A DNA stretch of 64,000 bases. Source: Sphingomonas qomolangmaensis. GTDB taxonomy: Bacteria; Pseudomonadota; Alphaproteobacteria; Sphingomonadales; Sphingomonadaceae. Location: NCBI RefSeq assembly GCF_024496245.1, contig NZ_CP101740.1:682001-746000 (forward strand), read 5' to 3'. Both the position numbers and the translations under genes were made by a program. Position 1 is the stretch's first letter, and each line of letters opens with the position of its first letter. The notes under the pieces were generated by a model that had not been told where the DNA came from, did no database searches, and saw only the letters and a program-made list of their open reading frames with translations. Below, one piece after another: positions 15,873 through 25,616 of this stretch.

Positions 15873-17861
15873 ATGCACCCAACCGACAGCGACTGCGCCA
15901 ACGCCATCCGCGCGCTTGCCATGGACGCGGTAGAGGCCGCCAATTCGGGGCATCCCGGCATGCCGATGGGCATGGCCGATGTCGCGACGGTGCTGTGGCA
16001 GCGCTATCTGAAGCACGATCCCGCCGATCCGCACTGGCCCGATCGCGACCGCTTCATCCTGTCGGCGGGGCATGGATCGATGCTGGTATACAGCCTGCTC
16101 CACCTTAGCGGCTATGCGCGCCCGACGCTCGATGATCTCAAGAACTTCCGCCAGTCGGATTCGCCCTGCGCGGGGCACCCCGAGAATTTCATGCTCGAAG
16201 GCATCGAGGCGACGACCGGGCCGCTGGGGCAGGGCTTTGCGATGGCGGTCGGCTTCGCGATCGCCGAGCGCCAGCTCAACGCGACCTTCGACGACGCGCT
16301 GGTCGACCACAAGACCTGGGTGATCGCGGGCGACGGCTGCCTGATGGAAGGCATCAACCACGAAGCCGTCGGGCTTGCCGGACATCTGAAGCTCGGCCGT
16401 CTCAACGTGCTTTGGGACGACAACCGGATCACGATCGACGGCGCGGTATCGCTGTCGTCGAGCGAGGACATCCCCGCGCGCTATCGCGCCAGCGGCTGGC
16501 ATGTCGCCGAATGCGACGGCCATGATTTCGACGACATCGCACGCGCGATCGACGAGGCGCTGGCGAGCGACCTGCCGTCGCTGGTCCGTTGCCGGACGAT
16601 CATCGGCAAGGGCGCGCCGACCAAGGCGGGCACCTCGGGCAGTCATGGTTCGCCGCTGGGGGCCAAGGAAATCGAGGGCGCGCGAGCGGCGTTGGGCTGG
16701 GCGCACGAGGCGTTCGTGGTGCCCGACGATATCCGCCAGACCTGGCTGGCTGCGGGCGAGCGTTCGGCAGACGATCATGCCGCGTGGAAGCAGCGGCTCG
16801 CAAGCCATTCGGATCGTGCCGAATTCGAGCGCCGGATGGCGGGCACGCTGCCCGAGGGCTTCTCGCTCGACGACTATATCGCGGGCCTGCTCGCCGACCC
16901 CAAGAAGGTCGCGACGCGCAAGGCGTCGGAAATGGCGCTCGAGGCGCTGACCGCGGCGCTGCCCGAGACGATCGGCGGATCGGCCGATCTCACCGGATCG
17001 AACAACACCCGCACCAAGGCGACCGGACCACTCAACGCCGAGAATTATGGCGGGCGCTACGTCTCCTACGGCATCCGCGAGTTCGGCATGGCGGCGGCGA
17101 TGAACGGCATGGCGCTGCATGGCGGGGTGATCCCCTATGGCGGCACCTTCCTCGTCTTCGCCGATTATTGCCGCCCAGCGATCCGCCTGTCGGCGCTGCA
17201 GAATACGCGCGTCGTCTACGTCATGACGCATGACTCGATCGGCCTGGGCGAAGATGGCCCGACGCACCAGCCGATCGAGCATTTGACCAGCCTGCGGCTG
17301 ATCCCCGGGCTCGACGTGTATCGGCCGTGCGACACGATCGAGACCGCCGAATGCTGGCAGCTGTCGGTCGAGCGCAGCGACGGGCCGTCGCTGTTGGCGC
17401 TTAGCCGCCAGAACCTGCCGCAATTGCGCACCGAAGCCGCCGAGAACTGGTCGGCGCGCGGCGCGTATCGCCTGCAGGCCGCCGAGGCGCCGCGCCGCGT
17501 AGTGCTGATTGCCACCGGTTCGGAGGTGGAGATCGCGGTCGCGGTGCGCGCGGCGCTTGAAGCCGACGGGATCGGCGCCGATGTGGTGTCGATGCCGTGC
17601 TGGTCGCGCTTCGACGCGCAGCCCGCCGACTATCGCAACGACGTGCTGCCGCACGCCAAGCCCGAGGAACTGCTTCGCGTGTCGATCGAGGCGGGCACGA
17701 CCTTGGGGTGGGAGCGCTACACGACGGTCGACGGGCTTCGGTTCGGCATCGATCGCTTCGGCGCCTCGGGCCCCGCGCCCGAGCTGTACGCAAAGTTCGG
17801 CCTTACGCCCGAGAACATCACGCAAGCCGTCAAGGCACGGCTGCAAGCCACGGAGAATTAA
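15873..17861 (+). CDS. tkt: Transketolase
   Basis: 662-residue thiamine-diphosphate enzyme of the pentose phosphate pathway, moving two-carbon units between ketose and aldose phosphates. N-terminal TPP-binding domain with [10 protein letters not shown] and [13 protein letters not shown] (GDG motif), a central pyrimidine domain with [27 protein letters not shown] and [18 protein letters not shown], and a C-terminal domain with [13 protein letters not shown] 15873 follows GAGGGGAA; a longer frame upstream lacks family similarity. gap begins 4 bases after its stop, so the two are co-transcribed. Confidence 0.97.
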   Translation: MHPTDSDCANAIRALAMDAVEAANSGHPGMPMGMADVATVLWQRYLKHDPADPHWPDRDRFILSAGHGSMLVYSLLHLSGYARPTLDDLKNFRQSDSPCAGHPENFMLEGIEATTGPLGQGFAMAVGFAIAERQLNATFDDALVDHKTWVIAGDGCLMEGINHEAVGLAGHLKLGRLNVLWDDNRITIDGAVSLSSSEDIPARYRASGWHVAECDGHDFDDIARAIDEALASDLPSLVRCRTIIGKGAPTKAGTSGSHGSPLGAKEIEGARAALGWAHEAFVVPDDIRQTWLAAGERSADDHAAWKQRLASHSDRAEFERRMAGTLPEGFSLDDYIAGLLADPKKVATRKASEMALEALTAALPETIGGSADLTGSNNTRTKATGPLNAENYGGRYVSYGIREFGMAAAMNGMALHGGVIPYGGTFLVFADYCRPAIRLSALQNTRVVYVMTHDSIGLGEDGPTHQPIEHLTSLRLIPGLDVYRPCDTIETAECWQLSVERSDGPSLLALSRQNLPQLRTEAAENWSARGAYRLQAAEAPRRVVLIATGSEVEIAVAVRAALEADGIGADVVSMPCWSRFDAQPADYRNDVLPHAKPEELLRVSIEAGTTLGWERYTTVDGLRFGIDRFGASGPAPELYAKFGLTPENITQAVKARLQATEN

Positions 17862-17865
17862 GCGC

Positions 17866-18870
17866 ATGACCAAGGTAGCGATCAACGGCTTCGGACGAAT
17901 CGGCCGCCTGGTGGCGCGCGCCATCCTCGAGCGCCCCGATTGCGGGCTCGAACTGGTGACGATCAACGACCTGGCCGACGCGAAGTCGAACGCGTGGCTG
18001 TTCAGCCGTGATTCGGTGCATGGCCGCTATCCGGGCGAGGTCTCGGCCGACGGCAACGACCTGGTAGTCGACGGCAAGCGCATCCGCGTCACCGCCGAGC
18101 GCGACCCGGCGAACCTGCCGCACGCCGAACAGGGCGTCGAACTCGTGCTCGAATGCACCGGGTTCTTCGCCGACAAGGCTTCGTGCCAGAAGCATATCGA
18201 TGCAGGCGCCAAGAAGGTGCTGATCTCGGCACCGGGCAAGAATGTCGACCTGACGGTGGTGTATGGCGTCAACCATGAGAAGCTGACCGCCGATCATGTG
18301 ATCGTGTCGAACGCCAGCTGCACCACCAACTGCCTGGCGCCGGTCGCCAAGGTGCTGAACGATTCGATCGGCATCGAGCGCGGGCTGATGACGACGGTGC
18401 ATGCCTATACCAACGACCAGAAGATCCTCGACCAGATCCACCCCGATCTGCGACGGGCGCGTGCGGCGGCGATGTCGATGATCCCGACGACGACGGGCGC
18501 CGCGCGCGCGGTGGCCGAAGTGCTGCCCGAACTGAAGGGCAAGCTCGACGGTTCGGCGATCCGCGTGCCCGTGCCTGATGGCAGCCTGATCGACCTGACC
18601 TTCACGCCGTCGCGCGACACGACCAAGGAAGAGGTCAACGCGCTGCTGAAGGCCGCCGCCGAGGGGCCGATGAAGGGCGTGCTCGAATATAGCGACGAGC
18701 CGCTGGTTTCGATCGACATCGTCCACACGCCGTTCTCGTCGACGGTCGACAGCCTCGAGACGACGGTGATCGACGGCAAGCTGGTGCGCGTCGTCAGCTG
18801 GTACGACAATGAATGGGGCTTCTCGAACCGCATGGTCGATACCGCCAGCGCGATGGCGAAGCTGGGCTGA
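17866..18870 (+). CDS. gap: Glyceraldehyde-3-phosphate dehydrogenase, type I
   Basis: 334-residue NAD-dependent enzyme of glycolysis and gluconeogenesis. Rossmann start [16 protein letters not shown], catalytic Cys152 in [15 protein letters not shown], His in [10 protein letters not shown], and [11 protein letters not shown] at the C-terminus. The position corresponding to the cofactor-discriminating residue is INDLAD, consistent with NAD. Encoded between tkt and pgk in an alphaproteobacterial central-carbon cluster. The downstream gap holds a palindromic repeat. Confidence 0.97.
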   Translation: MTKVAINGFGRIGRLVARAILERPDCGLELVTINDLADAKSNAWLFSRDSVHGRYPGEVSADGNDLVVDGKRIRVTAERDPANLPHAEQGVELVLECTGFFADKASCQKHIDAGAKKVLISAPGKNVDLTVVYGVNHEKLTADHVIVSNASCTTNCLAPVAKVLNDSIGIERGLMTTVHAYTNDQKILDQIHPDLRRARAAAMSMIPTTTGAARAVAEVLPELKGKLDGSAIRVPVPDGSLIDLTFTPSRDTTKEEVNALLKAAAEGPMKGVLEYSDEPLVSIDIVHTPFSSTVDSLETTVIDGKLVRVVSWYDNEWGFSNRMVDTASAMAKLG

Positions 18871-18891
18871 GCAAGGTGCACGCGACCCTAA

Positions 18892-18973
18892 CCGTTCGCT
18901 TCGAGCGTAGTCGAGATGCCGGGACCACGCACTGCTTGGTTGGCGGTGTCTCGACTTCGCTCGACACGAACGG
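18892..18973. repeat. Dispersed inverted repeat (GTCGAGCGAAGTCGAGAC type)
   Basis: Two 28-base arms (18892-18919 and 18946-18973) are imperfect reverse complements, both starting or ending with CCGTTCG. The core resembles the TTCGTGTCGAGCGAAGTCGAG repeat common between genes of sphingomonads. Only this copy is in the window. It lies between gap and the MOSC gene. Confidence 0.8.
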
Positions 18974-19003
18974 ATTTGTTGCCGACGGGCGCGGCGCGAA
19001 GCA

Positions 19004-19471
19004 TTGACCGGTCGGCTGTTGGGCATTGCGCGCCATGGCCGGCCGCGCGGGCCGATCGAGACGCTCGAGAAGGTCGCGGTGTCGGTCGAAGGCGGCCTTG
19101 CGGGCGACTTTCGCGGCACGGTGAAACCCGGCGGGCGCGGACGGCGGCAGGTGTCGCTGATGGAAGCGCGACACTGGGCGGCGGCGATGGACGAACTGGG
19201 GCACGACCTGCCGTGGTGGAACCGCCGCTGCAACCTGCTGGTCGACGGAATCGCGCTGCCGCGCGTGCCGGGTAGCCGGCTTCGGATCGGCGACGTGGTG
19301 ATCGAGATCATTCAGGAATGCGATCCGTGCAGCCGGATGGAGCAGCTGCTGCCGGGGCTCGAGGCGGCGTTGACCCCCGATTGGCGCGGTGGCGCGTTGG
19401 GCCGGGTGATCGCCGGCGGCGAGATTGCGGTGGGCGACGAAATTGGGATGGACGCCGGTCGTCCTGAGTAG
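19004..19471 (+). CDS. MOSC domain-containing protein
   Basis: 155-residue protein made of one MOSC domain, the fold of the molybdenum cofactor sulfurase C-terminus, often linked to sulfur carriage or molybdenum enzymes. Typical blocks are SVEGGLAGDFRG, RQVSLMEARHW, CNLLVDGIALP and QECDPCSRMEQLLPG; the conserved Cys is in ECDPCSR. No ATG exists in frame; TTG 19004, directly after a palindromic repeat, is the most upstream usable start. It sits alone between gap and pgk. Confidence 0.8.
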   Translation: MTGRLLGIARHGRPRGPIETLEKVAVSVEGGLAGDFRGTVKPGGRGRRQVSLMEARHWAAAMDELGHDLPWWNRRCNLLVDGIALPRVPGSRLRIGDVVIEIIQECDPCSRMEQLLPGLEAALTPDWRGGALGRVIAGGEIAVGDEIGMDAGRPE

Positions 19472-19525
19472 CCGCTGACGAGCGCAGTGCCGAGTCAGGA
19501 CACACGGGCAATGGGAGAATTGGTG

Positions 19526-20719
19526 ATGGCACGCAATTTCAAGACGCTCGACGACATGGGTGACGTCACCGGCAAGCGCGTGCTGGTGCGCGAGGACCTC
19601 AACGTGCCAATGGCCGAGGGAAAGGTCAGCGATGACACGCGGTTGCGCGCGGCGGTGCACACCGTCAGCGAGCTTTCGGACAAGGGCGCAATCGTGCTCG
19701 TGCTCGCGCATTTCGGCCGGCCCAAGGTGCCGAGCCCCGAACATTCGACCGCGCTGCTGACCAAGCCGTTCGAAGCGGTGCTGGGGCGCGAGGTCCGCTA
19801 TATCGATTGGGAGAACGCGACCGAGGCGGTTGCGATGCTGGCGCCGGGCGACATCGCGTTGCTCGAAAACACCCGCTTCTTCGGCGGCGAGGAGAAGAAC
19901 GACCCGGCGGTGGTCGATCGCTTCGCGGCGCTGGGCGACCTGTACGTCAACGACGCTTTTTCGGCGGCGCATCGCGCGCACGCATCGACCGCGGGGCTGG
20001 CGCACAAGCTGCCTTCGTTCGCGGGGCGGCAGATGGAGGCCGAGCTCGACGCGCTCGACAAGGCGCTGGGCAATCCCGAGCATCCGGTCGCGGCGGTGGT
20101 CGGCGGCGCCAAGGTTTCGACCAAGCTCGACGTGCTGACGCATCTGGTGGGCCGCGTCGATCATCTGATCATCGGCGGCGGGATGGCGAACACCTTCCTG
20201 GCGGCGCGCGGGGTGAATGTCGGCAAGAGCCTGGCCGAGCACGAGCTGACCGCGACCGCCGAGGCGATCTTCGAGCAGGCCGAGCGCGCCAACTGCACGA
20301 TCCATCTGCCCTATGACGTGGTGGTGGCGAAGGAATTCGCCGCGCACCCGGCATCGCTGCGGACCTGCAACGTGCATGAGGTCGCGGCCGACGAGATGAT
20401 CCTCGACATCGGGCCGGCGGCGACCGAGGCGCTGGGCGATGTGCTCAAGAATTGCCGCACATTGGTTTGGAACGGGCCGCTGGGCGCGTTCGAGACGCCG
20501 CCGTTCGATACCGCGACGATGGCGCTGGCGCGCACCGCTGCGGCACTGACGTCCGATGGGTCTTTGGTGTCGGTAGCGGGGGGCGGCGATACCGTCGCCG
20601 CGCTCAATCAGGCGGGGGTAGCGGGTGAGATGAGCTTCGTGTCAACCGCGGGCGGCGCGTTCCTCGAATGGATGGAGGGCAAGGATCTGCCCGGGGTCGC
20701 GGCGCTGGCGCGCGACTGA
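19526..20719 (+). CDS. pgk: Phosphoglycerate kinase
   Basis: 397-residue glycolytic kinase interconverting 1,3-bisphosphoglycerate and 3-phosphoglycerate with ADP/ATP. Contains [48 protein letters not shown] and the C-terminal ATP motif [16 protein letters not shown] 19526 is preferred to two upstream in-frame ATGs because GGAGAA precedes it at proper spacing and it gives the family N-terminus. Confidence 0.96.
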   Translation: MARNFKTLDDMGDVTGKRVLVREDLNVPMAEGKVSDDTRLRAAVHTVSELSDKGAIVLVLAHFGRPKVPSPEHSTALLTKPFEAVLGREVRYIDWENATEAVAMLAPGDIALLENTRFFGGEEKNDPAVVDRFAALGDLYVNDAFSAAHRAHASTAGLAHKLPSFAGRQMEAELDALDKALGNPEHPVAAVVGGAKVSTKLDVLTHLVGRVDHLIIGGGMANTFLAARGVNVGKSLAEHELTATAEAIFEQAERANCTIHLPYDVVVAKEFAAHPASLRTCNVHEVAADEMILDIGPAATEALGDVLKNCRTLVWNGPLGAFETPPFDTATMALARTAAALTSDGSLVSVAGGGDTVAALNQAGVAGEMSFVSTAGGAFLEWMEGKDLPGVAALARD

Positions 20720-20721
20720 GC

Positions 20722-20746
20722 GGAACGCAGCGATGCCTGAGCGGTT
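20722..20746 (+). promoter_or_regulatory. Candidate EcfG-type promoter
   Basis: GGAAC at 20722-20726, exactly 16 bases, GGTT at 20743-20746, 25 bases before the ATG of the next gene. It starts 3 bases after the pgk stop and matches the two promoters at 4 kb in -35, spacer length and -10. Confidence 0.55.
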
Positions 20747-20771
20747 CAGCGAGCGGCTCAGGAGAATGCGC

Positions 20772-21299
20772 ATGCAGAACAGTACGGAAATCGCGGTCAC
20801 CCCTTCGATCGAGGATGTCGCCAGGGGAGCGCTGGCGGGGTTGGCGGCAGGGCTGGTGGCGTCGTTTGCGATGAACCAGTTCCAGGCGGTGGCCTCGAAG
20901 CTGATGGGCACCGGCGACGATGCCGGCTCGGACGAGGAGCCAGCGACGGTGAGGGCGGCCGAGCGGCTATCGGCGCTGGCGACCGGCGAGGAACTGGCCG
21001 ACGAAGCCAAGGCCGGGGCGGGCAATGCGGTGCATTACGCGCTGGGTGGCGCGCTGGGGCTGGCCTATGGCATCGCCGCCGAGTTCCGCCCGGCGGTGAC
21101 CAAAGGGTTCGGCAGCGGCTTCGGGATGTCGACCTTCGCGCTGCTCGACGAGATCGCGGTGCCGGCGAGCGGGCTTGGGGCGGCGCCGAGCGAAGCCCCG
21201 GCGTCGACGCATCTATATTCGGCGGCATCGCATGTCGTGTTCGGCAGCGTGACCGAAGCCGTGCGGCTGGGCGTGCGCCGACTGCTGCGGCGCGGATAG
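20772..21299 (+). CDS. Membrane protein of unknown function (possibly YagU/DUF1440-like)
   Basis: 175 residues with hydrophobic segments at about 15-32 (GALAGLAAGLVASFAMNQFQ), 80-95 (ALGGALGLAYGIAAEF) and 105-120, and amphipathic stretches between. The layout resembles YagU/DUF1440 inner-membrane proteins, but I cannot confirm this. ATG 20772 is chosen over 20733 because AGGAG precedes it and a promoter motif covers the longer N-terminus. The promoter suggests stress-induced expression independent of pgk. Confidence 0.7.
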   Translation: MQNSTEIAVTPSIEDVARGALAGLAAGLVASFAMNQFQAVASKLMGTGDDAGSDEEPATVRAAERLSALATGEELADEAKAGAGNAVHYALGGALGLAYGIAAEFRPAVTKGFGSGFGMSTFALLDEIAVPASGLGAAPSEAPASTHLYSAASHVVFGSVTEAVRLGVRRLLRRG

Positions 21300-21378
21300 C
21301 GGGCTGTTGCGGCCTGGCGGTACGCTCTTTAAGGCCGGGGCCAATAGCCGCGGCAGGCCGCTACCGGGAGAGATCGAC

Positions 21379-22278
21379 ATGAATACCGCCGAGATGACCG
21401 CGAAGATCGCCCATGGGAATGGTTTCATCGCCGCGCTTGACCAGTCGGGTGGTTCGACCCCCAAGGCGTTGGCCGGCTATGGCGTCGCGGACGGCGCCTG
21501 GGACGGCGACGAGGAGATGTTCGCGCTGATCCACCAGATGCGCAGCCGGATCATCACCTCGCCCGCGTTCAGCGGTGACAAGGTGATCGGCGCGATCCTG
21601 TTCGAACGGACGATGGACGGCATGGTCGACGGCAAGCCCGCCCCGCAGGCGCTGATCGAGCGCGGCGTGGTGCCGTTTCTGAAGATCGACAAGGGACTCG
21701 AGGACGAGGCGAACGGGGTGCAGTTGCTCAAGCCGATGCGGGGGCTCGACGCGCTGCTGGCGCGCGCGCGCGACCTGGGGGTGTTCGGTACCAAGGAGCG
21801 GTCGGTGGTCCACCTTGCAAACGCCGCCGGAATCGACGCGGTGGTGGCGCAGCAGATCGCGGTGGCGCAGCAGGTGCTTGCCGCCGGCCTGATGCCGATC
21901 CTCGAGCCCGAGGTGAACATCAAGAGCGCCGAGCGTGAGGCCGCAGACGTGCTGCTGCGCGATTCGCTGATCAAGGCGCTCGATACGATGCCGGGCGACG
22001 ACAAGGTGATGCTGAAGCTGTCGATCCCCGCCAAGCCGTGCGCGTTCGACGCGCTGGTCGAGCATCCGCGCGTGCTTCGCGTGGTGGCGCTGTCGGGCGG
22101 GTTCGAGCGGCCGCAGGCGTGCACCGAGCTGGCGAAGAATCGCGGGATGATCGCGAGCTTCAGCCGCGCGTTGCTGGCCGATCTGCGCCACGGCATGAGC
22201 GATGCGGAGTTCGACGCGGCGCTGGGCGGTGCGATCGACGAGATCCACGCGGCGTCGACGCAGAAGGTCGCGGCCTGA
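21379..22278 (+). CDS. Fructose-bisphosphate aldolase, class I
   Basis: 299-residue Schiff-base aldolase of the short bacterial class I type. Family marks: NGFIAALDQSGGSTPKAL near the start, FLKIDKGLEDEANGVQL, PILEPEVNI and VMLKLSIPAK, with a Lys that likely forms the Schiff base. It cleaves fructose-1,6-bisphosphate to triose phosphates. ATG 21379 follows GGGAGAG. It is a neighbour of tkt, gap and pgk, giving most of lower gluconeogenesis in one region. Confidence 0.93.
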   Translation: MNTAEMTAKIAHGNGFIAALDQSGGSTPKALAGYGVADGAWDGDEEMFALIHQMRSRIITSPAFSGDKVIGAILFERTMDGMVDGKPAPQALIERGVVPFLKIDKGLEDEANGVQLLKPMRGLDALLARARDLGVFGTKERSVVHLANAAGIDAVVAQQIAVAQQVLAAGLMPILEPEVNIKSAEREAADVLLRDSLIKALDTMPGDDKVMLKLSIPAKPCAFDALVEHPRVLRVVALSGGFERPQACTELAKNRGMIASFSRALLADLRHGMSDAEFDAALGGAIDEIHAASTQKVAA

Positions 22279-22352
22279 AACGGGGCCAGTGGCGCGGGCG
22301 CGTGAGGTGCATCCTCCTTCCCGCGACCGCCGCGAGCGGCTAGGGGGCGTCG

Positions 22353-23036
22353 ATGGATGATATCGAAGACCCGCTAGGCCCGCTCGACCCTTCGTTCGCG
22401 GTGCAGTTCCAGCGCGACGACCGGCGCCCCAAATGCCAGCTTTACCTGATCTCGCCGCTCGACGTGGGGGGCGAGTTTCCCGATCGGCTGCGGCGGGCGC
22501 TGGGCGCCGGGCCGGCGGCGGCGTTCCAGTTCCGGGTGAAGGACGTCGACCAGCACAAGGCGGCGATGCTGGCCGAACCGCTCCAGCGGATCTGCGCCGA
22601 GCATGACGTCGCGTTCCTGGTCAACGACAGCATCAGCCTGGCCAAGCGGCTGGGCGCCGATGGCGTCCATCTGGGGCAGGACGATGGCGACCCGCGCGAG
22701 GCGCGCGCGGTGCTGGGGCCGGCAGCGCAGATCGGCGTGACCTGCCACGACAGCCGGCATCTGGCGATGGAAGCCGGTGAGGCGGGGGCCGACTATGTCG
22801 CGTTCGGCGCCTTCTATCCGACGACCACCAAGGAAGTGCGGCATCATCCGCACCCGGTGATCCTGTCGTGGTGGGCGACGGTGTTCGAAATGCCGTGCGT
22901 GGCGATCGGCGGGATCACCCCGGTCAACGCGCCGCCGTTGATCGAGGCGGGCGCCGATTTCCTCGCGGTATCGGGCGCGGTTTGGGGGCATGACGAGGAA
23001 GTCGCGATGCGGCGCTTCGGGCAGCTGCTGGCTTGA
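22353..23036 (+). CDS. thiE: Thiamine phosphate synthase
   Basis: 227-residue TIM-barrel enzyme joining the pyrimidine and thiazole halves of thiamine. Motifs include FQFRVKD, FLVNDSISLAKRLGADGVHLGQDD, GVTCHDSRH, ADYVAFGAFYPTTTK and VAIGGITPVNAPPLIEAGADFLAVSGAVW. Slightly longer N-terminus than E. coli ThiE. No TPP riboswitch is visible in the 74 bases before it. It follows the aldolase gene and may share its transcript. Confidence 0.9.
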   Translation: MDDIEDPLGPLDPSFAVQFQRDDRRPKCQLYLISPLDVGGEFPDRLRRALGAGPAAAFQFRVKDVDQHKAAMLAEPLQRICAEHDVAFLVNDSISLAKRLGADGVHLGQDDGDPREARAVLGPAAQIGVTCHDSRHLAMEAGEAGADYVAFGAFYPTTTKEVRHHPHPVILSWWATVFEMPCVAIGGITPVNAPPLIEAGADFLAVSGAVWGHDEEVAMRRFGQLLA

Positions 23037-23120
23037 AGCGAAATTCGTAACGCTTGAGGAAACATCGGGCTTACCCGTCGTTTATCCTGTCACAGTATAA
23101 GCGTAACAGGGGTAGAGTGG

Positions 23121-24155
23121 ATGCGTAATCGGACCATATTGGGCTTGAGCGGACTGGCGAGCGCTATCGCGCTGACTGCAACGCTGGCTACCCCCGAGTC
23201 GGCAACCGCCCAAGCGGCACCCACGGCGGCGAGCGCCACCGGGGTCGATCCTACGGTCCTGCACGTCCAGGTGATCCTCGACAAACTGGGCTTCGGGCCC
23301 GGCGTGCTCGACGGGAAGGGCGGTCAGTCGCTGGTGGCGGCGCTGCGCGGGTTCCAGACCAGCCGTGGGCTGCCGGTGACGGGCAAGGCGGATACCGCGA
23401 CCCTCAAGGTGCTGGGCCGCTACCGTAACTGGCGCCCTACCAAGACGATCGCGCTGACGCCGGGGATGCTCGCGGGTCCGTTCATGGCGAACCTGCCCGA
23501 GGATTATGGTGACCAGGCCAAGCTGCCGGGCATTCCGTATCGCTCGCCGCTCGAAAAGCTGGCCGAGATGTTCCACACGACGCCCGAGACGCTCGTCGCG
23601 CTCAACAGCCGCGAGACGCCGCTGAAGGTAGGGCAGCAAGTGGTTTTCCCCAACGCGCTGCCGACCTCGCGCGACTATGATGTCGACGATGCCGATTGGC
23701 GGCGGACGCTCGCCTATCTCAACGTCGACGCGCGCCAGCCGGTAGGCGAGCGGGTGGTGGTCGATGAATCCGAAGGCGTGCTGAAGGTGTATGACGCGCG
23801 TGACCGGCTGGTGGGGCAGGTCAGCGCCACCATGGGATCGAGCCAGTTCCCGTTGCCGATCGGGACGTGGACGATCAAGGGCGTCGCGCGCAATCCCGAC
23901 TGGTCGTTCGATCCCAAGCTGATCGCGGGCACCGCGCCCGATGCCGAGAAGGCGATCGTGCCGCCGGGGCCCAACAACCCCGTCGGGATCGTGTGGATCG
24001 ACCTGTCGAAGGAGCATTATGGCATCCACGGCACGCCCGAGCCCGCCAAGATCGGCCGTACCGAGAGCAATGGCTGCATCCGCCTGACCAACTGGGATGC
24101 GGCGCGCGTCTCGATGATGGTGAAGCCCGGCACCAAAGCGGTGTTCCAGCGGTGA
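23121..24155 (+). CDS. L,D-transpeptidase (YkuD) with peptidoglycan-binding domain
   Basis: 344 residues. Signal peptide (1-30, ending ATAQ), PG_binding_1 domain (HVQVILDKLGFGPGVLDGKG, about 50-100), a LysM-like stretch (LAEMFHTTPETLVALNSRE) and the YkuD domain from about 205. The catalytic part has HYGIHGTPEPAKIG and SNGCIRLTNWDA, with the nucleophile Cys; Asn replaces the usual His of SHGC. It probably makes 3-3 crosslinks or attaches proteins to peptidoglycan in the periplasm. The next gene is an M23 endopeptidase 12 bases away, so synthesis and cleavage enzymes are paired. Confidence 0.92.
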   Translation: MRNRTILGLSGLASAIALTATLATPESATAQAAPTAASATGVDPTVLHVQVILDKLGFGPGVLDGKGGQSLVAALRGFQTSRGLPVTGKADTATLKVLGRYRNWRPTKTIALTPGMLAGPFMANLPEDYGDQAKLPGIPYRSPLEKLAEMFHTTPETLVALNSRETPLKVGQQVVFPNALPTSRDYDVDDADWRRTLAYLNVDARQPVGERVVVDESEGVLKVYDARDRLVGQVSATMGSSQFPLPIGTWTIKGVARNPDWSFDPKLIAGTAPDAEKAIVPPGPNNPVGIVWIDLSKEHYGIHGTPEPAKIGRTESNGCIRLTNWDAARVSMMVKPGTKAVFQR

Positions 24156-24167
24156 TCGGCTGAGGCG

Positions 24168-24806
24168 ATGACTCGGCTGGGTTGGGGGATCCTGCTGCTG
24201 ATCGTGGGCGGCATCGCGCTGTTCGGATCGATGCTGTCGTTCGGCTCGAACGGCAGCGTGCGCGAGCCGTTGGTGTCGCTTCGCCGCGAGCAACCCGCGG
24301 TTCCCACCGTGCCCGTCGATCCGCTTGCCGATACCGGCACGCGGATCAGCTGGAACGGGCCATTGCTGACGGTGCCGGTCGCCGGGGTGCCGCGCGCCGC
24401 GATCGCATCGAGCTGGGGCGACCCGCGCGGCGATGGGACACGTGCGCATCGCGGGCATGACATCATGGCGCCGCGCGGTACCCCCGTGCTGGCGGCGGCC
24501 GATGGCGTGATCGAGAAATTGTTCGAGAGCGGCGGTGGCGGCGGGACGACCCTGTACGTCCGCTCGCTCGATAGTCGCTGGTCCTATTATTATGCGCATC
24601 TGGCGGGCTATGCGCCCGGCATCCGCGAGGGGTTCGCGGTGCGCGCGGGCGATGTGCTGGGCTATGTCGGCGATACCGGCAACGCCGGCCCGGGCAACTA
24701 TCACCTGCACTTCGGCATGCACCTGATGCAGCCGGGTGACGACTGGCATCAGGGGCGCGCGGTCGATCCGACGCCGCTGCTTGCCGGGACAGCCGCCGCT
24801 CGCTAA
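24168..24806 (+). CDS. M23 family zinc metallopeptidase
   Basis: 212 residues: N-terminal membrane anchor (about 5-24), a linker, then an M23 (LytM/lysostaphin) domain. Zinc ligands are visible in [14 protein letters not shown] (HxxxD) and YHLHFGMHL (HxH), with the catalytic His in YYAHLAGY. Predicted periplasmic endopeptidase cutting peptidoglycan crosslinks. It lies directly downstream of the L,D-transpeptidase gene and likely shares its transcript. Confidence 0.92.
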   Translation: MTRLGWGILLLIVGGIALFGSMLSFGSNGSVREPLVSLRREQPAVPTVPVDPLADTGTRISWNGPLLTVPVAGVPRAAIASSWGDPRGDGTRAHRGHDIMAPRGTPVLAAADGVIEKLFESGGGGGTTLYVRSLDSRWSYYYAHLAGYAPGIREGFAVRAGDVLGYVGDTGNAGPGNYHLHFGMHLMQPGDDWHQGRAVDPTPLLAGTAAAR

Positions 24807-24844
24807 AGCCGCGCGCTCAGCTCTTTCTAATCCAGGCAGGACCC

Positions 24845-25408
24845 ATGAAGATCAGCGGCGTGGACATTCGTCCCGGCAACATCATCGAATATGAAACCGG
24901 CATCTGGCGCGCGGTGAAAATTCAGCACACCCAGCCCGGCAAGGGCGGCGCCTATATGCAGGTCGAGCTGAAGAACCTGATCGACGGCCGCAAGAACAAT
25001 GTCCGCTTCCGATCGGCAGAGTCGGTCGAGCGCGTCCGGCTCGATACCAAGGATTTCCAGTATCTCTTCGCCGAGGGCGACACGCTGACGTTCATGGACA
25101 AGGACAATTACGAGCAGATCACGCTCGACAAGGGCGTGCTGGGCGACGCGGCCGACTTCCTGCAGGACGGGATGGACGTGGTCATGGAATGCTATGACGA
25201 GCGCCCGATCAGCGTCCAGCTGCCCGACACGATCGAGGCGCTGATCGTCGAAGCCGATGCGGTGGTGAAGGGCCAGACGGCGTCGTCGTCGTACAAGCCC
25301 GCGATCCTCGAAAACGGCGTTCGCGTGATGGTGCCGCCGCATATCGGCGCGGGGACCAAGATCGTCGTCGACGTGTACGAGCGTACCTATGTGAAGCGCG
25401 CTGATTGA
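24845..25408 (+). CDS. efp: Elongation factor P
   Basis: 187-residue three-domain translation factor that rescues ribosomes stalled at polyproline. N-terminal KOW-like domain with the modified-loop motif QPGKGGAY (Lys33), followed by two OB domains ([20 protein letters not shown] and [20 protein letters not shown]). The Lys at the loop tip fits beta-lysylation by EpmA/EpmB; neither gene is in the window. ATG follows GCAGGACC. Confidence 0.97.
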   Translation: MKISGVDIRPGNIIEYETGIWRAVKIQHTQPGKGGAYMQVELKNLIDGRKNNVRFRSAESVERVRLDTKDFQYLFAEGDTLTFMDKDNYEQITLDKGVLGDAADFLQDGMDVVMECYDERPISVQLPDTIEALIVEADAVVKGQTASSSYKPAILENGVRVMVPPHIGAGTKIVVDVYERTYVKRAD

Positions 25409-25412
25409 TCGG

Positions 25413-25607
25413 TTCCCCTCCCGCTTGCGGGAGGGGCTAGGGGAGGGCGTGTCAACGGGCGACGCCATCTTCATTTGACAACAAGCCCTCCCCCGACCCA
25501 GTGCCCCCGCACGGTCGGGTAGGGATTGCCCCCAGCAATCCCTAAATTATGTCGGGGGCATAATTTACCCGACCGCGCGGCGGCACTCGCAAGCGGGAGG
25601 GGGGAAG
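25413..25607. repeat. Long palindromic element with inner three-way junction (intergenic copy)
   Basis: Outer left hairpin CCCCTCCCGC-TT-GCGGGAGGGG (25415-25436), then CTAGGGGAGGGCGTGTC. The right arm has CCCTCCCCCGACCC and ends CTCGCAAGCGGGAGGGGGGA. Inside, 25512-25520 pairs with 25567-25575 and encloses two abutting perfect hairpins (25521-25543 and 25544-25566) with loops CCCCA and TCGGGGG. It lies between efp and the suhB-like gene, and its right end reaches to within about 10 bases of the downstream ATG, perhaps supplying its ribosome site. Confidence 0.85.
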
Positions 25608-25616
25608 AAGAAAATT

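Noticed and set aside
15810..17966. 718-codon minus-strand open frame opposite tkt
   Set aside because: Shadow of transketolase; no start context, no domain.
22279..22352. TPP riboswitch before thiE
   Set aside because: The gap is too short and lacks the conserved CUGAGA and ACC(C)U elements.
23050..23090. Stress promoter before the L,D-transpeptidase
   Set aside because: Only GAAAC-N15-CGTT fits; both the -35 and the spacer differ from the three good candidates.
25413..25607. CRISPR-like repeat/spacer structure
   Set aside because: Repeats are palindromic, unequal and not regularly spaced; no cas genes.
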